Positions 17,528-25,007 of a stretch of 64,000 nucleotides of DNA are shown in pieces. Position 1 is the first letter of the stretch. Each line of letters opens with the position of its first letter. Source of the DNA: Niastella caeni. Its GTDB lineage: Bacteria; Bacteroidota; Bacteroidia; Chitinophagales; Chitinophagaceae. The DNA lies in contig NZ_STFF01000003.1 of NCBI RefSeq assembly GCF_004834005.1, positions 310,001 through 374,000 of the forward strand, in the 5' to 3' direction. The position numbers were made by a program, and so were the translations under genes. The notes below the pieces were generated by a model. The model did no database searches, was not told the origin of the DNA, and worked only from the letters and a program-made list of their open reading frames with translations.

Positions 17528-19141
17528 ACTAAATCCGCTATCCGATTTAAAGAATTTTATCGAAGTAATAATTTGCTGCAATTCCAGCCGCTCTGCTTTG
17601 CTCAACCCAGAAAAGTAAAACAAGGGTAATGAGATGACAAAAACAGCCGGGGCAAATAAGATCACCTGGTATATTCCAATTGATCCTGTTTTTGTGGCCA
17701 GCCACATGGCAATGCCCAGCATCAATATAGCCGTTACAAAAGGACGATAGTTGATGTTGAAGGCAGTCTGCGTTTCAGTCTTCATTAAAGCGGCCAGTAC
17801 TCTTCGTTGTCCGATAAATAAAAACAATCTGCTTATCATAAAGCTGAGGCACAGCCCGGCAACGCCCATTTTACTTACCAGCACAACGCCAAAGCCGGCA
17901 AACAATACGCCCGAGATGAGGGTTAAAAAAACTTTCTTTTTAATATCCAATGTAGCGCTGATGATATAGGCATCATTCTTAACGAATGTATCCTGGATGG
18001 TCATGATCATTATTAATGCATTGGCGGTATGACCTGCAAAATGTTCCTTCCCTACCCAGGCGTTCAAAAACGATTGGTTGAAAATGATAACAGTTACCCC
18101 GAAAGCGGTCGTCAGCAACAGGGAGACACTGTTTATTTTTTTTCTTACCCTGTTTACTTTGTCATATTCTTTCAAGCCCAGCAGTTTTCCTATTCCGGGC
18201 ATTATTCCCAGTATCACCCTGTTTATGAGGCCCTGCAAAGCGGCGGGTATAAATTTCGTCAGTGTGTAATAGGCTACCGTAACCGGTCCGGCAATGATAC
18301 CCAGCAAGATCTTGTCACTGTTCGTGTTCACCATATTAGCGCCTGCATCTGCCAGGTACCATGCGCTCAATTTACCGAACCGGAAAATGTTGGAACGATT
18401 GGGTTTGGCGAACCCGAACCATTCCACATTTCTTTTTACAACAATATAATAAGAAGTGCCGATCAGCAGGGTGTCGAATAGCTGAACAACCGCAAGGCCT
18501 ATGAGGCCATAGCCACGGATAATTGCCAACACTTTCAATCCTCCGCCAAGGATCACAATTATTGCGCGTACACCCATCCGTTTGAAGGTAAGGTTCATTC
18601 CCCGCAGCACTGCTTCAAACAATTCAAAAAACTTGAAGACAAGTACTGAAAAGATAAGCAGGGAGCAAGTGATCCTGATCAAATCATAATGCGCCTTTTC
18701 TGCATGCGTAATATAGGGCGCGTACCAGGCGATAAAGCTGCCAGCAATTAAGATCACCGGCATTACTAATAACATCACTACAAATGCCGCTCCAGCATCT
18801 TTTCTTAATTCTTCTACAGAAGCTACGTCCTTTTTTTGCGCAACCGTCCATTTCAGCACTTGTGATGATCGGGTATCGGCAATGTTCACATAACCGGTAA
18901 ACTGACCGAGCATTTGCCAGATGCCAAACAAAGAAGTTCCCAGGCCTTCGATAACAAATGGATTTACAAACAAACCGGTAAGCCGGTTTGCTGTGTAATC
19001 CATCATACTGGATACAGTGTTGAGATAGGCTCGTTGCTTCAGGTTTTCCTTTTTGCCTACGCCGTTCTTTTGACCGCCAATATCTTCAGAGGGTTTTTCT
19101 ATTATTGGTTTTTCAATCATTGCTTTGTCATTAATAAACAT
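17519..19141 (-). CDS. Polysaccharide flippase (Wzx/MOP superfamily)
   Basis: The 540-aa protein has twelve to fourteen predicted membrane helices after a charged N-terminal tail of about 40 residues. The arrangement fits the MATE/MOP polysaccharide exporters, with the early GTSLFGIWQMLGQFTGYVNI and the mid-protein DKILLGIIAGPVTVAYYTLT typical of Wzx. It should flip undecaprenyl-linked repeat units to the periplasm for the Wzy-like polymerase encoded downstream. Its ATG lies inside the 3' end of the epimerase gene (11-bp overlap), so translation is probably coupled. The last codons run into the arm of an inverted repeat. Confidence 0.9.
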   Translation of the reverse strand: MFINDKAMIEKPIIEKPSEDIGGQKNGVGKKENLKQRAYLNTVSSMMDYTANRLTGLFVNPFVIEGLGTSLFGIWQMLGQFTGYVNIADTRSSQVLKWTVAQKKDVASVEELRKDAGAAFVVMLLVMPVILIAGSFIAWYAPYITHAEKAHYDLIRITCSLLIFSVLVFKFFELFEAVLRGMNLTFKRMGVRAIIVILGGGLKVLAIIRGYGLIGLAVVQLFDTLLIGTSYYIVVKRNVEWFGFAKPNRSNIFRFGKLSAWYLADAGANMVNTNSDKILLGIIAGPVTVAYYTLTKFIPAALQGLINRVILGIMPGIGKLLGLKEYDKVNRVRKKINSVSLLLTTAFGVTVIIFNQSFLNAWVGKEHFAGHTANALIMIMTIQDTFVKNDAYIISATLDIKKKVFLTLISGVLFAGFGVVLVSKMGVAGLCLSFMISRLFLFIGQRRVLAALMKTETQTAFNINYRPFVTAILMLGIAMWLATKTGSIGIYQVILFAPAVFVISLPLFYFSGLSKAERLELQQIITSIKFFKSDSGFSKN

Positions 19142-20219
19142 TAGTCACATGGCTTACTTCCAACTGTTTAATGGAATAAAATTCCTTGAACCATTGTACG
19201 AATTTGCTTAACCCCGTTTGTATAGGTGTAGTGGGTTTATAATAAAAGTTAGTCATCAGTTCATTTATATCTGCCCAGGTTGATAATACATCGCTGCGTT
19301 CCTGGTCTTTCATTTCAATTTTTGCTTCTTTACCGCAATTCTTTTCTAACTCTCTAATAAAATCCATTAGCTCCACCGGGTTATCATTTCCGATATTATA
19401 AACGCGCCAGGGAGCCGGTGAGCAGGAAGGATCGGGATTCAACCCGCTCCATGTTAAAGCCGGGGTTGCCGGTTCATCCAATACATGTACAATACCTTCT
19501 ACAATATCATCTACGTAAGTAAAATCCCGTTGCATCTTACCCTGGTTATAAACGATAATGGGTTGCTCCTTCAAAATGGCATCGGTAAAGAGAAAATAAG
19601 CCATGTCGGGCCGGCCCCAGGGTCCGTACACAGTGAAAAAACGCAATCCGGTTGTGGGCAAACCAAATAAATAGCTGTATACATGCGCCATCAATTCATT
19701 TGATTTTTTTGTAGCGGCATATAAGGAAACCGGGTGATCAGCATTATGAGTAACCGAAAACGGCATCTGCTCATTTAAACCATACACACTTGAAGAACTG
19801 GCATATACCAGGTGGCCTACTTTGTTTTGACGGCAGGCTTCTAAAATATTCAGGAACCCGGTAACATTTGATTGAATGTAAACATCCGGGTTGGTGATGG
19901 AATATCTCACCCCTGCCTGGGCAGCGAGGTGAGCCACCATATCGAATTTTTCCTTTTTAAAAAGCTGCAGGATCTCTCGTTTATCTTCCAGGTTCAGTTT
20001 AACAAACCGGTAATTGCTGAATTTATTACTTGTCACTGCTGCATTCCATCTTATACCTCCCCTGTCAATTCCATTTTCAGCCAGACGGGCATACTTTAAA
20101 TTAACATCGTAATACTCATTGATATTATCAAGGCCTATTACTTCATCGCCTCGTTCCAGCAGTTTTTTGGTAAGAAAGAAACCAATAAAACCGGCGCTTC
20201 CTGTAACCAGAATTTTCAT
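19131..20219 (-). CDS. UDP-glucuronate 4-epimerase-like NAD-dependent epimerase
   Basis: This is an extended short-chain dehydrogenase. TGSAGFIG at residues 7-14 binds NAD. LDNINEYYDVNLKYARL is the acidic loop seen in UDP-glucuronate 4-epimerases. SSSSVYG supplies the catalytic Ser, and SLYAATKKSNE supplies the YxxxK pair. GLRFFTVYGPWGRPDMA matches the substrate-binding stretch of that group. It would convert UDP-GlcA to UDP-GalA. The UDP-GlcA source is not certain here, because the only dehydrogenase in the locus looks AlgD-like. A 35-bp perfect palindrome separates it from the Wzc gene, and it overlaps the flippase gene by 11 bp. Confidence 0.88.
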   Translation of the reverse strand: MKILVTGSAGFIGFFLTKKLLERGDEVIGLDNINEYYDVNLKYARLAENGIDRGGIRWNAAVTSNKFSNYRFVKLNLEDKREILQLFKKEKFDMVAHLAAQAGVRYSITNPDVYIQSNVTGFLNILEACRQNKVGHLVYASSSSVYGLNEQMPFSVTHNADHPVSLYAATKKSNELMAHVYSYLFGLPTTGLRFFTVYGPWGRPDMAYFLFTDAILKEQPIIVYNQGKMQRDFTYVDDIVEGIVHVLDEPATPALTWSGLNPDPSCSPAPWRVYNIGNDNPVELMDFIRELEKNCGKEAKIEMKDQERSDVLSTWADINELMTNFYYKPTTPIQTGLSKFVQWFKEFYSIKQLEVSHVTNVY

Positions 20220-20251
20220 CTGAAATTATTTATTGATTTTTGGCCAGAGGG

Positions 20252-20286
20252 AACCTTTGATGATCAAATTTTGATCATCAAAGGTT
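20252..20286. promoter_or_regulatory. Perfect 35-bp palindrome between wzc and epimerase genes
   Basis: Two 17-bp arms starting AACCTTTGATGATCAAA pair perfectly around one central base. No U-run follows on the minus strand, so it is not a standard terminator. It could stabilise or separate the upstream export-gene mRNA from the assembly genes, pause polymerase or bind a dimeric protein. Confidence 0.6.
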
Positions 20287-20315
20287 TCATACCCGAATGT
20301 TTGAAGAAGGAAATT

Positions 20316-22709
20316 TTAAACCCGTTGCAGTTTTGATTTTCTACGCTGCTTTTCACGATACACATTTTCATAACCATAGCCGTAGCTGTAACCATACATA
20401 CCTTGCATTATGCCTCTTGATCTTATGCCGTTGAATACAATATGAGGATTTTTCAATGCCCTGAATTTGTTATTATTGTCAAGTATTTGCACCATTGCTT
20501 TTGGCGTACGGCCATGGCGCATAACAAACAGGGTAACATCGCAGTAATCGGAGAATATATATGAATCCGAAACCGGATCGATGGGGGAAGCATCCAATAT
20601 GATGTAGTCGAATTTTGCGTTGAGATAAGAAAGCAGGCTACCCAGTTTGCCGCTCAATATAAGTTCCCTGGAATTATCTTTTCCACCGCCTGCGCCGATA
20701 ATGTATAAATTTTCATCCATAGACTCGCTGACGATCTCCTCAGGCATCTTTGACCCTTCCAGGAATTCAGCAACACCTGCATTATCAATTACGCCCAATA
20801 TGGAGGATGTTTTAGGTTTACGGATATCAAGGTCAACCAACACCACTTTGTTTCCTGCCAAAGCCAGGCTTCTGGCCAGGTTGGTGCTGATATAGGTTTT
20901 ACCTTCTGAAGAAATACTGGAGGTAACCAGGATCCTTTTTATTTTGATATCTTTTTGCCGGCCGATCAATCCAATGGCAGCCCGCAAGTGCCGGAATTGC
21001 TCGGCAACAACAGAAACCTTTGAACCGGTCTTCAATAGTGATTCTTCTTCCTTATTGGCTGAAATTTCTGCAATAACAGGCGTTACGGTAAGTGATTCTA
21101 TTTCCGACCTGAACAGGATCTTTTTGTTCAGCATTTCTTTGGCTGAAACCACCCCGATGGCTAACCCTATTGAACAAGCCAACACGGCAAAATAAATAAG
21201 CGACTTTTTGGGACTTACAGGGTCCACAGAAGATTTCGCCATATCAACGATCTTGCTGTCTGAATTAGCCGAGGAACTTGCAAGGGCCGTTTGCTCGCGT
21301 TTTTCCAGCAAATAATTATAGATGCTGTTCTTTATAACTTGCTCACGGCTGATATCCATAAGCTCCCGCTCCTTTTGGGGAATGGTGCGCAGCATGGAAT
21401 TATAACCGCCACTGATGGACGTCAGGTCTTTTTTACCGGCTTCCAGATTAATTCGGTGACTCCTCAATTTTTCTGCTATTAACGGACGAAGCTGCTCAAT
21501 TTCTTTTGCCACGGCAATAGCAAACGGATTGTTTTCCCCGGTAGATTTCATCAGCTTCTCATATTCCACCTTGGCGTTGTACATCTTTTGCATCAATTCG
21601 CTCAGCACCGGATCTGAAATGCCTAAAGTAGCGGGAACAATGTTCCCATTATTCTCATTTGAATTAACATAGCGTTCCATTTCGCCCAAAGCGGCTAACT
21701 GCATACTCAGGTCAGCGATTTTCCGGTCATTGCTGCCAACATTTTCAAGATACTGCCTGCTTTGCTCGCCCAGGTTTACTACCCCTTTATCTGTGCGGAA
21801 CGACTGTATAATATGTTCTATGGAATCCAGTTCTTTTTCAACCCTCCCCAGCCGGGTCTCAATAAATTCGAGGGTGTTGGCTGCTGTTCCTTTTTTTTCT
21901 TCTATTGATAACCGGTTATAGGCCACCAGTAATTTGTTTAAAATATCTTCTCCCCGTTCGGGCACTTCATCGCGGAAGGTAAGGTTAATGGTAGTAGACA
22001 GCTTACTGGCAGATTTTACGCCTAGGTTGCTAATAAAACCCGGTGCTATATTTTTGGGTTTGTACAAGCGGAAAAACAGCGGACCTTCGGCCATTGACAA
22101 TTGCCTGTCATTGTGCTCAAACTTCAATTCCCCCCATGGCGTGGAAACCCATTTTTTAATTGGATAAATTTTCTCACCAATGACTATCTCCCTAACTTTT
22201 TTAATTACATCCCTGAACTCGCCCCCGTTATTGTCAGAAAAATAATTAACAGTAAACTGTACATCCACTTCACCAGTCTCTTTCAGGTCATCGGGTTTTC
22301 TGGCAGTTATGGTTATGGGTGAACTGGTATAAGCAGAAGTTGCGTGTATTTTTCCTTGTTTATAATCCGGCGCTTCATATACCGGGGCGTATAATTGAAG
22401 CTGCTCCACCACTTTTTCCATCAGTTTCCTGGAATGAATAACCTCCATTTCATTTTCAACAATATTTTTTGTGGGATAAATTTGCAGCGCTTCCAACACA
22501 CCAGATTCATCTACTCCCTTTTTTTCATCCTTTACCATGATGGTGGCATAGGTTTCATAAACTGGTGTAGAAAAATATTTCAGGTAAGCCCATGCACCTG
22601 CGAGGCCGAGCACAATTAATATCAGGAAGAGTGGCCAGTAAGGCAAGTACCAGTTGATGGCAACTGAAACGATATTCATTTCATTGCCCGTTTTCTTATT
22701 TGTTTGCAT
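20316..22709 (-). CDS. Polysaccharide co-polymerase / tyrosine autokinase (Wzc-like)
   Basis: The N-terminal Wzz part has a first membrane helix near residues 25-45 and a long periplasmic coiled-coil region. A second helix follows at about 510-530 (SLIYFAVLACSIGLAIGVVS). The cytosolic BY-kinase domain has Walker A near residue 600 (SSISSEGKT), Walker A' (VVLVDLDIRKP) and Walker B (YIILDASP). The C-terminus is a tyrosine cluster (MYGYSYGYGYENVYRE) that is presumably phosphorylated in trans. The protein controls chain length and couples to the outer-membrane exporter, whose gene ends 2 bp upstream. It is complete at 797 aa. Confidence 0.95.
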   Translation of the reverse strand: MQTNKKTGNEMNIVSVAINWYLPYWPLFLILIVLGLAGAWAYLKYFSTPVYETYATIMVKDEKKGVDESGVLEALQIYPTKNIVENEMEVIHSRKLMEKVVEQLQLYAPVYEAPDYKQGKIHATSAYTSSPITITARKPDDLKETGEVDVQFTVNYFSDNNGGEFRDVIKKVREIVIGEKIYPIKKWVSTPWGELKFEHNDRQLSMAEGPLFFRLYKPKNIAPGFISNLGVKSASKLSTTINLTFRDEVPERGEDILNKLLVAYNRLSIEEKKGTAANTLEFIETRLGRVEKELDSIEHIIQSFRTDKGVVNLGEQSRQYLENVGSNDRKIADLSMQLAALGEMERYVNSNENNGNIVPATLGISDPVLSELMQKMYNAKVEYEKLMKSTGENNPFAIAVAKEIEQLRPLIAEKLRSHRINLEAGKKDLTSISGGYNSMLRTIPQKERELMDISREQVIKNSIYNYLLEKREQTALASSSANSDSKIVDMAKSSVDPVSPKKSLIYFAVLACSIGLAIGVVSAKEMLNKKILFRSEIESLTVTPVIAEISANKEEESLLKTGSKVSVVAEQFRHLRAAIGLIGRQKDIKIKRILVTSSISSEGKTYISTNLARSLALAGNKVVLVDLDIRKPKTSSILGVIDNAGVAEFLEGSKMPEEIVSESMDENLYIIGAGGGKDNSRELILSGKLGSLLSYLNAKFDYIILDASPIDPVSDSYIFSDYCDVTLFVMRHGRTPKAMVQILDNNNKFRALKNPHIVFNGIRSRGIMQGMYGYSYGYGYENVYREKQRRKSKLQRV

Positions 22710-22711
22710 AA

Positions 22712-23512
22712 TTACCTGGTTAAACGGTCAATAATAACTGCAGCTAAAGACAAACCGCTCAAAATAGCCGGCAACCAGTTGCGGGTATTGCTTGCGGCGG
22801 AGACTCTCGCTTTGTTGGGTTCTACATAAATGATATCGTTCGACTTGAGATAATAAAAGGGCGAAGAGAGCAGCTTCTCTGAATTCAGGTCGAGTCGCTT
22901 CACTATTCGCTTTCCTTTTTCTTCCCGAACCAGCGTAACATTATCTCTCCGGGCATAAATGGTCATATCGCCTGCAAAACCCAAGGCTTCCAATATGTTT
23001 ATTTTTTCATCCGGCACGTTGATCACCATTGGCCGTGCAACTTCGCCCAACACGGTTACTTTAAAATTCAGGTAACGGACGCTCACTACTGGATATAGCA
23101 AGAATTTGTTGTCAACAATGATCTTGGTTATACTTTCTTTCAATCCATTCTTTGTGAGCCCCGCAGCTTTTATCCGGCCGAGCATAGGCATATCAATAAA
23201 CCCGTCCTGATCGACCAGGTAGCCGGAGGCTTGTGTAGAAGTATATCCTATTGACTGCGTTGAAACGGTTACAGCCGTATTGAATGGCTGGCTGGCTATT
23301 GCATTCGGGCTGCTGACGGTAATGCTAAGCAGATCGTTCTTTTGAATAACCGGCTCCAGGTTATCAACGGCATTACTAATTTCCGTATCACTAATATTAT
23401 TCAGATATACCACCTTTCTCATATCGGTACAGGCGGAGAATAAAACCCCTAATAATAGCACGGTATAAAGCCTGTTATAAGCATACGGCTTTTTGTTTTT
23501 TAGTGATTTCAC
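22712..23512 (-). CDS. Polysaccharide export outer-membrane lipoprotein (Wza family)
   Basis: A lipoprotein signal peptide ends in VLFSAC, with Cys about residue 28. The polysaccharide export domain follows (IQKNDLLSITVSSPN, then DQDGFIDMPMLGRIKAAGLT), then an SLBB-like part (VTVLGEVARPMVINVPDEKI). A C-terminal hydrophobic segment (LPAILSGLSLAAVII) may form the outer-membrane alpha-helix seen in Wza. The protein forms the export channel for the polymer made by this operon. The only start that keeps the signal peptide is GTG at 23512. It is 266 aa, shorter than E. coli Wza, as is usual in Bacteroidota. Confidence 0.93.
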   Translation of the reverse strand: MKSLKNKKPYAYNRLYTVLLLGVLFSACTDMRKVVYLNNISDTEISNAVDNLEPVIQKNDLLSITVSSPNAIASQPFNTAVTVSTQSIGYTSTQASGYLVDQDGFIDMPMLGRIKAAGLTKNGLKESITKIIVDNKFLLYPVVSVRYLNFKVTVLGEVARPMVINVPDEKINILEALGFAGDMTIYARRDNVTLVREEKGKRIVKRLDLNSEKLLSSPFYYLKSNDIIYVEPNKARVSAASNTRNWLPAILSGLSLAAVIIDRLTR

Positions 23513-23542
23513 GATGATAATTATTGAGGATGAAATAAATGC

Positions 23543-24106
23543 TCAGCAATCCCCCCTGCTCCTGCTTTTGTTATTAATTACTTCTACATGAGACTTAGGT
23601 ATTTCGGCCAGCATTACATAACCGAGCGACGGTAATGAAACCCTGACTGTTTTCCCCAGCACCTCTATCACTTTACCCTCCTGCTCCATAAACAATCCGC
23701 ACTTTATGCGTACTGTATCATCAACGTCGATGTCTATTTTTTCCAACCTTACACTTGAATATTCCAGCAGGAACTTTTTGATCAACTCAATTTCCGAGTC
23801 GCGTATTACGGCAGGCTTACCCTTCCAGCTCACGTAATTAAGAACGCCGTCTGTTTGCAACACACTTAACCGTTCTTTATCACTTATTCTGGCAAAGACA
23901 TAACAGGTAAACAATGGCTCATAAACAACTTTTTTCCGGTCGCTCCATTGTCGCAACACTTTGTTCAGGGGACAATAATTTTCTATGTTTTTACGCGTAA
24001 ATAAGGATGCCACTTTTTTCTCCCACTTGGCATGCGTGTAAACAGCATACCACTTTTTCACAGTTCTAAAGTCTTCATTGCTACGCGAACAGGCTCCGCC
24101 CATCAT
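23543..24106 (-). CDS. UpxY-family transcription antiterminator (NusG-like)
   Basis: The N-terminal NusG domain starts with KKWYAVYTHAKWEKKVASLF, the hallmark of UpxY/LoaP/RfaH-type specialised NusG proteins. The C-terminal KOW domain includes DDTVRIKCGLFMEQEGKVIE. Such proteins bind RNA polymerase in the leader of their own operon and prevent early termination in the long downstream cluster. Here it is the first gene before the export genes. The start is uncertain. The ATG-ATG at 24106/24103 adds a tail MMGGACSRSNEDFRTV that lies inside a leader repeat, while a GTG just before KKWYAV would give the usual compact N-terminus. A three-codon mini-ORF (ATG GGA TTA TGA) overlaps the ATG start. Confidence 0.9.
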   Translation of the reverse strand: MMGGACSRSNEDFRTVKKWYAVYTHAKWEKKVASLFTRKNIENYCPLNKVLRQWSDRKKVVYEPLFTCYVFARISDKERLSVLQTDGVLNYVSWKGKPAVIRDSEIELIKKFLLEYSSVRLEKIDIDVDDTVRIKCGLFMEQEGKVIEVLGKTVRVSLPSLGYVMLAEIPKSHVEVINNKSRSRGDC

Positions 24107-24195
24107 AATCCCATTTTTATTGGTCTTAGTTAAAAATTGACGCCAGAAGCGGATAATGGATTACAAAAGAATTAGCATGAATAATGGATGGAAAT
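24092..24195 (-). repeat. Leader repeat unit 1 (overlaps upxY start)
   Basis: On the plus strand GGCTCCGCC is at 24092-24100, followed by ATCATAATCCCAT. About 60 bp later comes GATAATGGATTACAAAAGAA and GAATAATGGATGG. Read on the minus strand, this copy supplies the ATG-ATG start and first codons (GGA..CS..NE) of upxY. Confidence 0.7.
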
Positions 24196-24215
24196 TGCGA
24201 GCGCCATTAGCTCTT

Positions 24216-24375
24216 TTACAAAAATTCGTTCCCTGCGCGGACCACCATAGCTCCGCCAATAATCCCATGCAATCAGGATTTAGATAAAAAAAATTATACC
24301 ACTACTAATGGGATAATGGATAACGAAAGAATTAGCAAGAATAATGGATTGGAATAAACAAGCACGAAAGAAGAA
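24216..24375 (-). repeat. Leader repeat unit 2
   Basis: GCTCCGCCAATAATCCCAT begins at 24250, and GATAATGGATAACGAAAGAA starts near 24312. ATCCCAT and ATGGGAT within the unit can pair. On the minus strand the stretch beyond GGCGGAGC still reads IGGA..VRAGNEF before a stop at 24216-24218, like the start of UpxY. A trinucleotide is missing compared with units 1 and 3. Confidence 0.65.
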
Positions 24376-24563
24376 GGGCGCTAAAATAAATTACATATTA
24401 ATGGAGGCAAATGCATCAACAGGAACAGATTACATTGTAACAAAGGGAGAGAATTACTTTTATTACGCTGATGAGACTCAAAGGTTAATTTGGCATTGAT
24501 ACTTTGAAGATAATTACATTTAAAACATAATGCAAGTATTTTTATATGATCCTGGTTTGTTTT

Positions 24564-24695
24564 TTAACTGCTTTTCGTTGCCTCATTGCCGTTTGAACAA
24601 ATGGCTCCGCCAATCATAATCCCATTTTAATTGGATCAGATAAAAAAAACCAACACCATTATTACAGTAGATAACGGGTTGAGAAAAATTACGGG
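24564..24695 (-). repeat. Leader repeat unit 3
   Basis: GGCTCCGCCAATCATAATCC begins at 24603. The second block is degenerate (GTAGATAACGGGTTGAGAAA near 24667). On the minus strand the sequence past GGCGGAGCC reads IGGAICSNGNEATKSS and then stops at 24564-24566, which lines up with GGACSRSNED of UpxY. Confidence 0.65.
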
Positions 24696-24726
24696 ACAAT
24701 AAAAAATCAGAATGAAGAAGAATAGA

Positions 24727-24855
24727 TTATAAGGCTTCGCCTATCATAATCCCATATAAAGGATTAAACAAAAAAGGTGCACTATTTATGGATAATGGAT
24801 AGCTTAAGTATTAACACGAATAATGGATAGAAAAACAAGCACGAAAGAGGAATAA
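24727..24855 (-). repeat. Leader repeat unit 4 (promoter-proximal)
   Basis: GGCTTCGCCTATCATAATCC begins at 24733. GATAATGGATAGCTTAAGTA follows near 24790, then GAATAATGGATAGAAAAACA and AGCACGAAAGA, a tail shared with unit 2. The coding-like relic is only IGEAL before stops. It lies just downstream of the promoter in transcript direction. Confidence 0.65.
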
Positions 24856-24884
24856 TGATAATGCGGTCTCTAAAAAAACCATCT

Positions 24885-24917
24885 CAAAATTAAAGATATT
24901 TATTCAATACAAACAAA
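24885..24917 (-). promoter_or_regulatory. Bacteroidetes-type promoter of the EPS operon
   Basis: On the minus strand TTTG (24914-24917) is followed after 21 bp by TAATTTTG (24885-24892). This fits the TTTG-N19-21-TAnnTTTG consensus of the primary sigma factor in Bacteroidota. The predicted start is near 24878, leaving a leader of about 770 nt before upxY. Confidence 0.65.
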
Positions 24918-25007
24918 AAAATAAGGGTAAGAATTGGACGTTTTGCGCAAAAAAAATCACGATCCCATTTTTGGAATAAAGATTTAGCATTAGCCAACTA
25001 AATGATT

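Larger units (their letters stand above)
24107..25007 (-). other. EPS operon leader region with four imperfect repeats
   Basis: This 0.9-kb spacer holds no convincing gene. On the minus strand it has a promoter at 24885-24917 and then a leader of about 770 nt before upxY. The leader contains four imperfect copies of a unit of about 100-160 bp. Each has an ATAATCCCAT / GGCTCCGCC block and, about 60 bp away, an ATAATGGAT block. The copies are listed separately. A long leader before an UpxY gene fits the known need of these antiterminators for a 5' untranslated recognition region. The repetition itself is unusual. Confidence 0.75.

Noticed and set aside
24344..24499. A 51-codon plus-strand frame in the EPS leader (MDWNKQARKKKGAK...)
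   Set aside because: It begins inside repeat unit 2. The same frame in units 1 and 4 stops after a few codons, so it is not conserved as coding. It stays a weak possibility only.
24107..25007. Insertion sequence or transposon in the leader
   Set aside because: No transposase fragment or terminal inverted repeats with target duplications are seen; the repeats are local and share upxY start codons.
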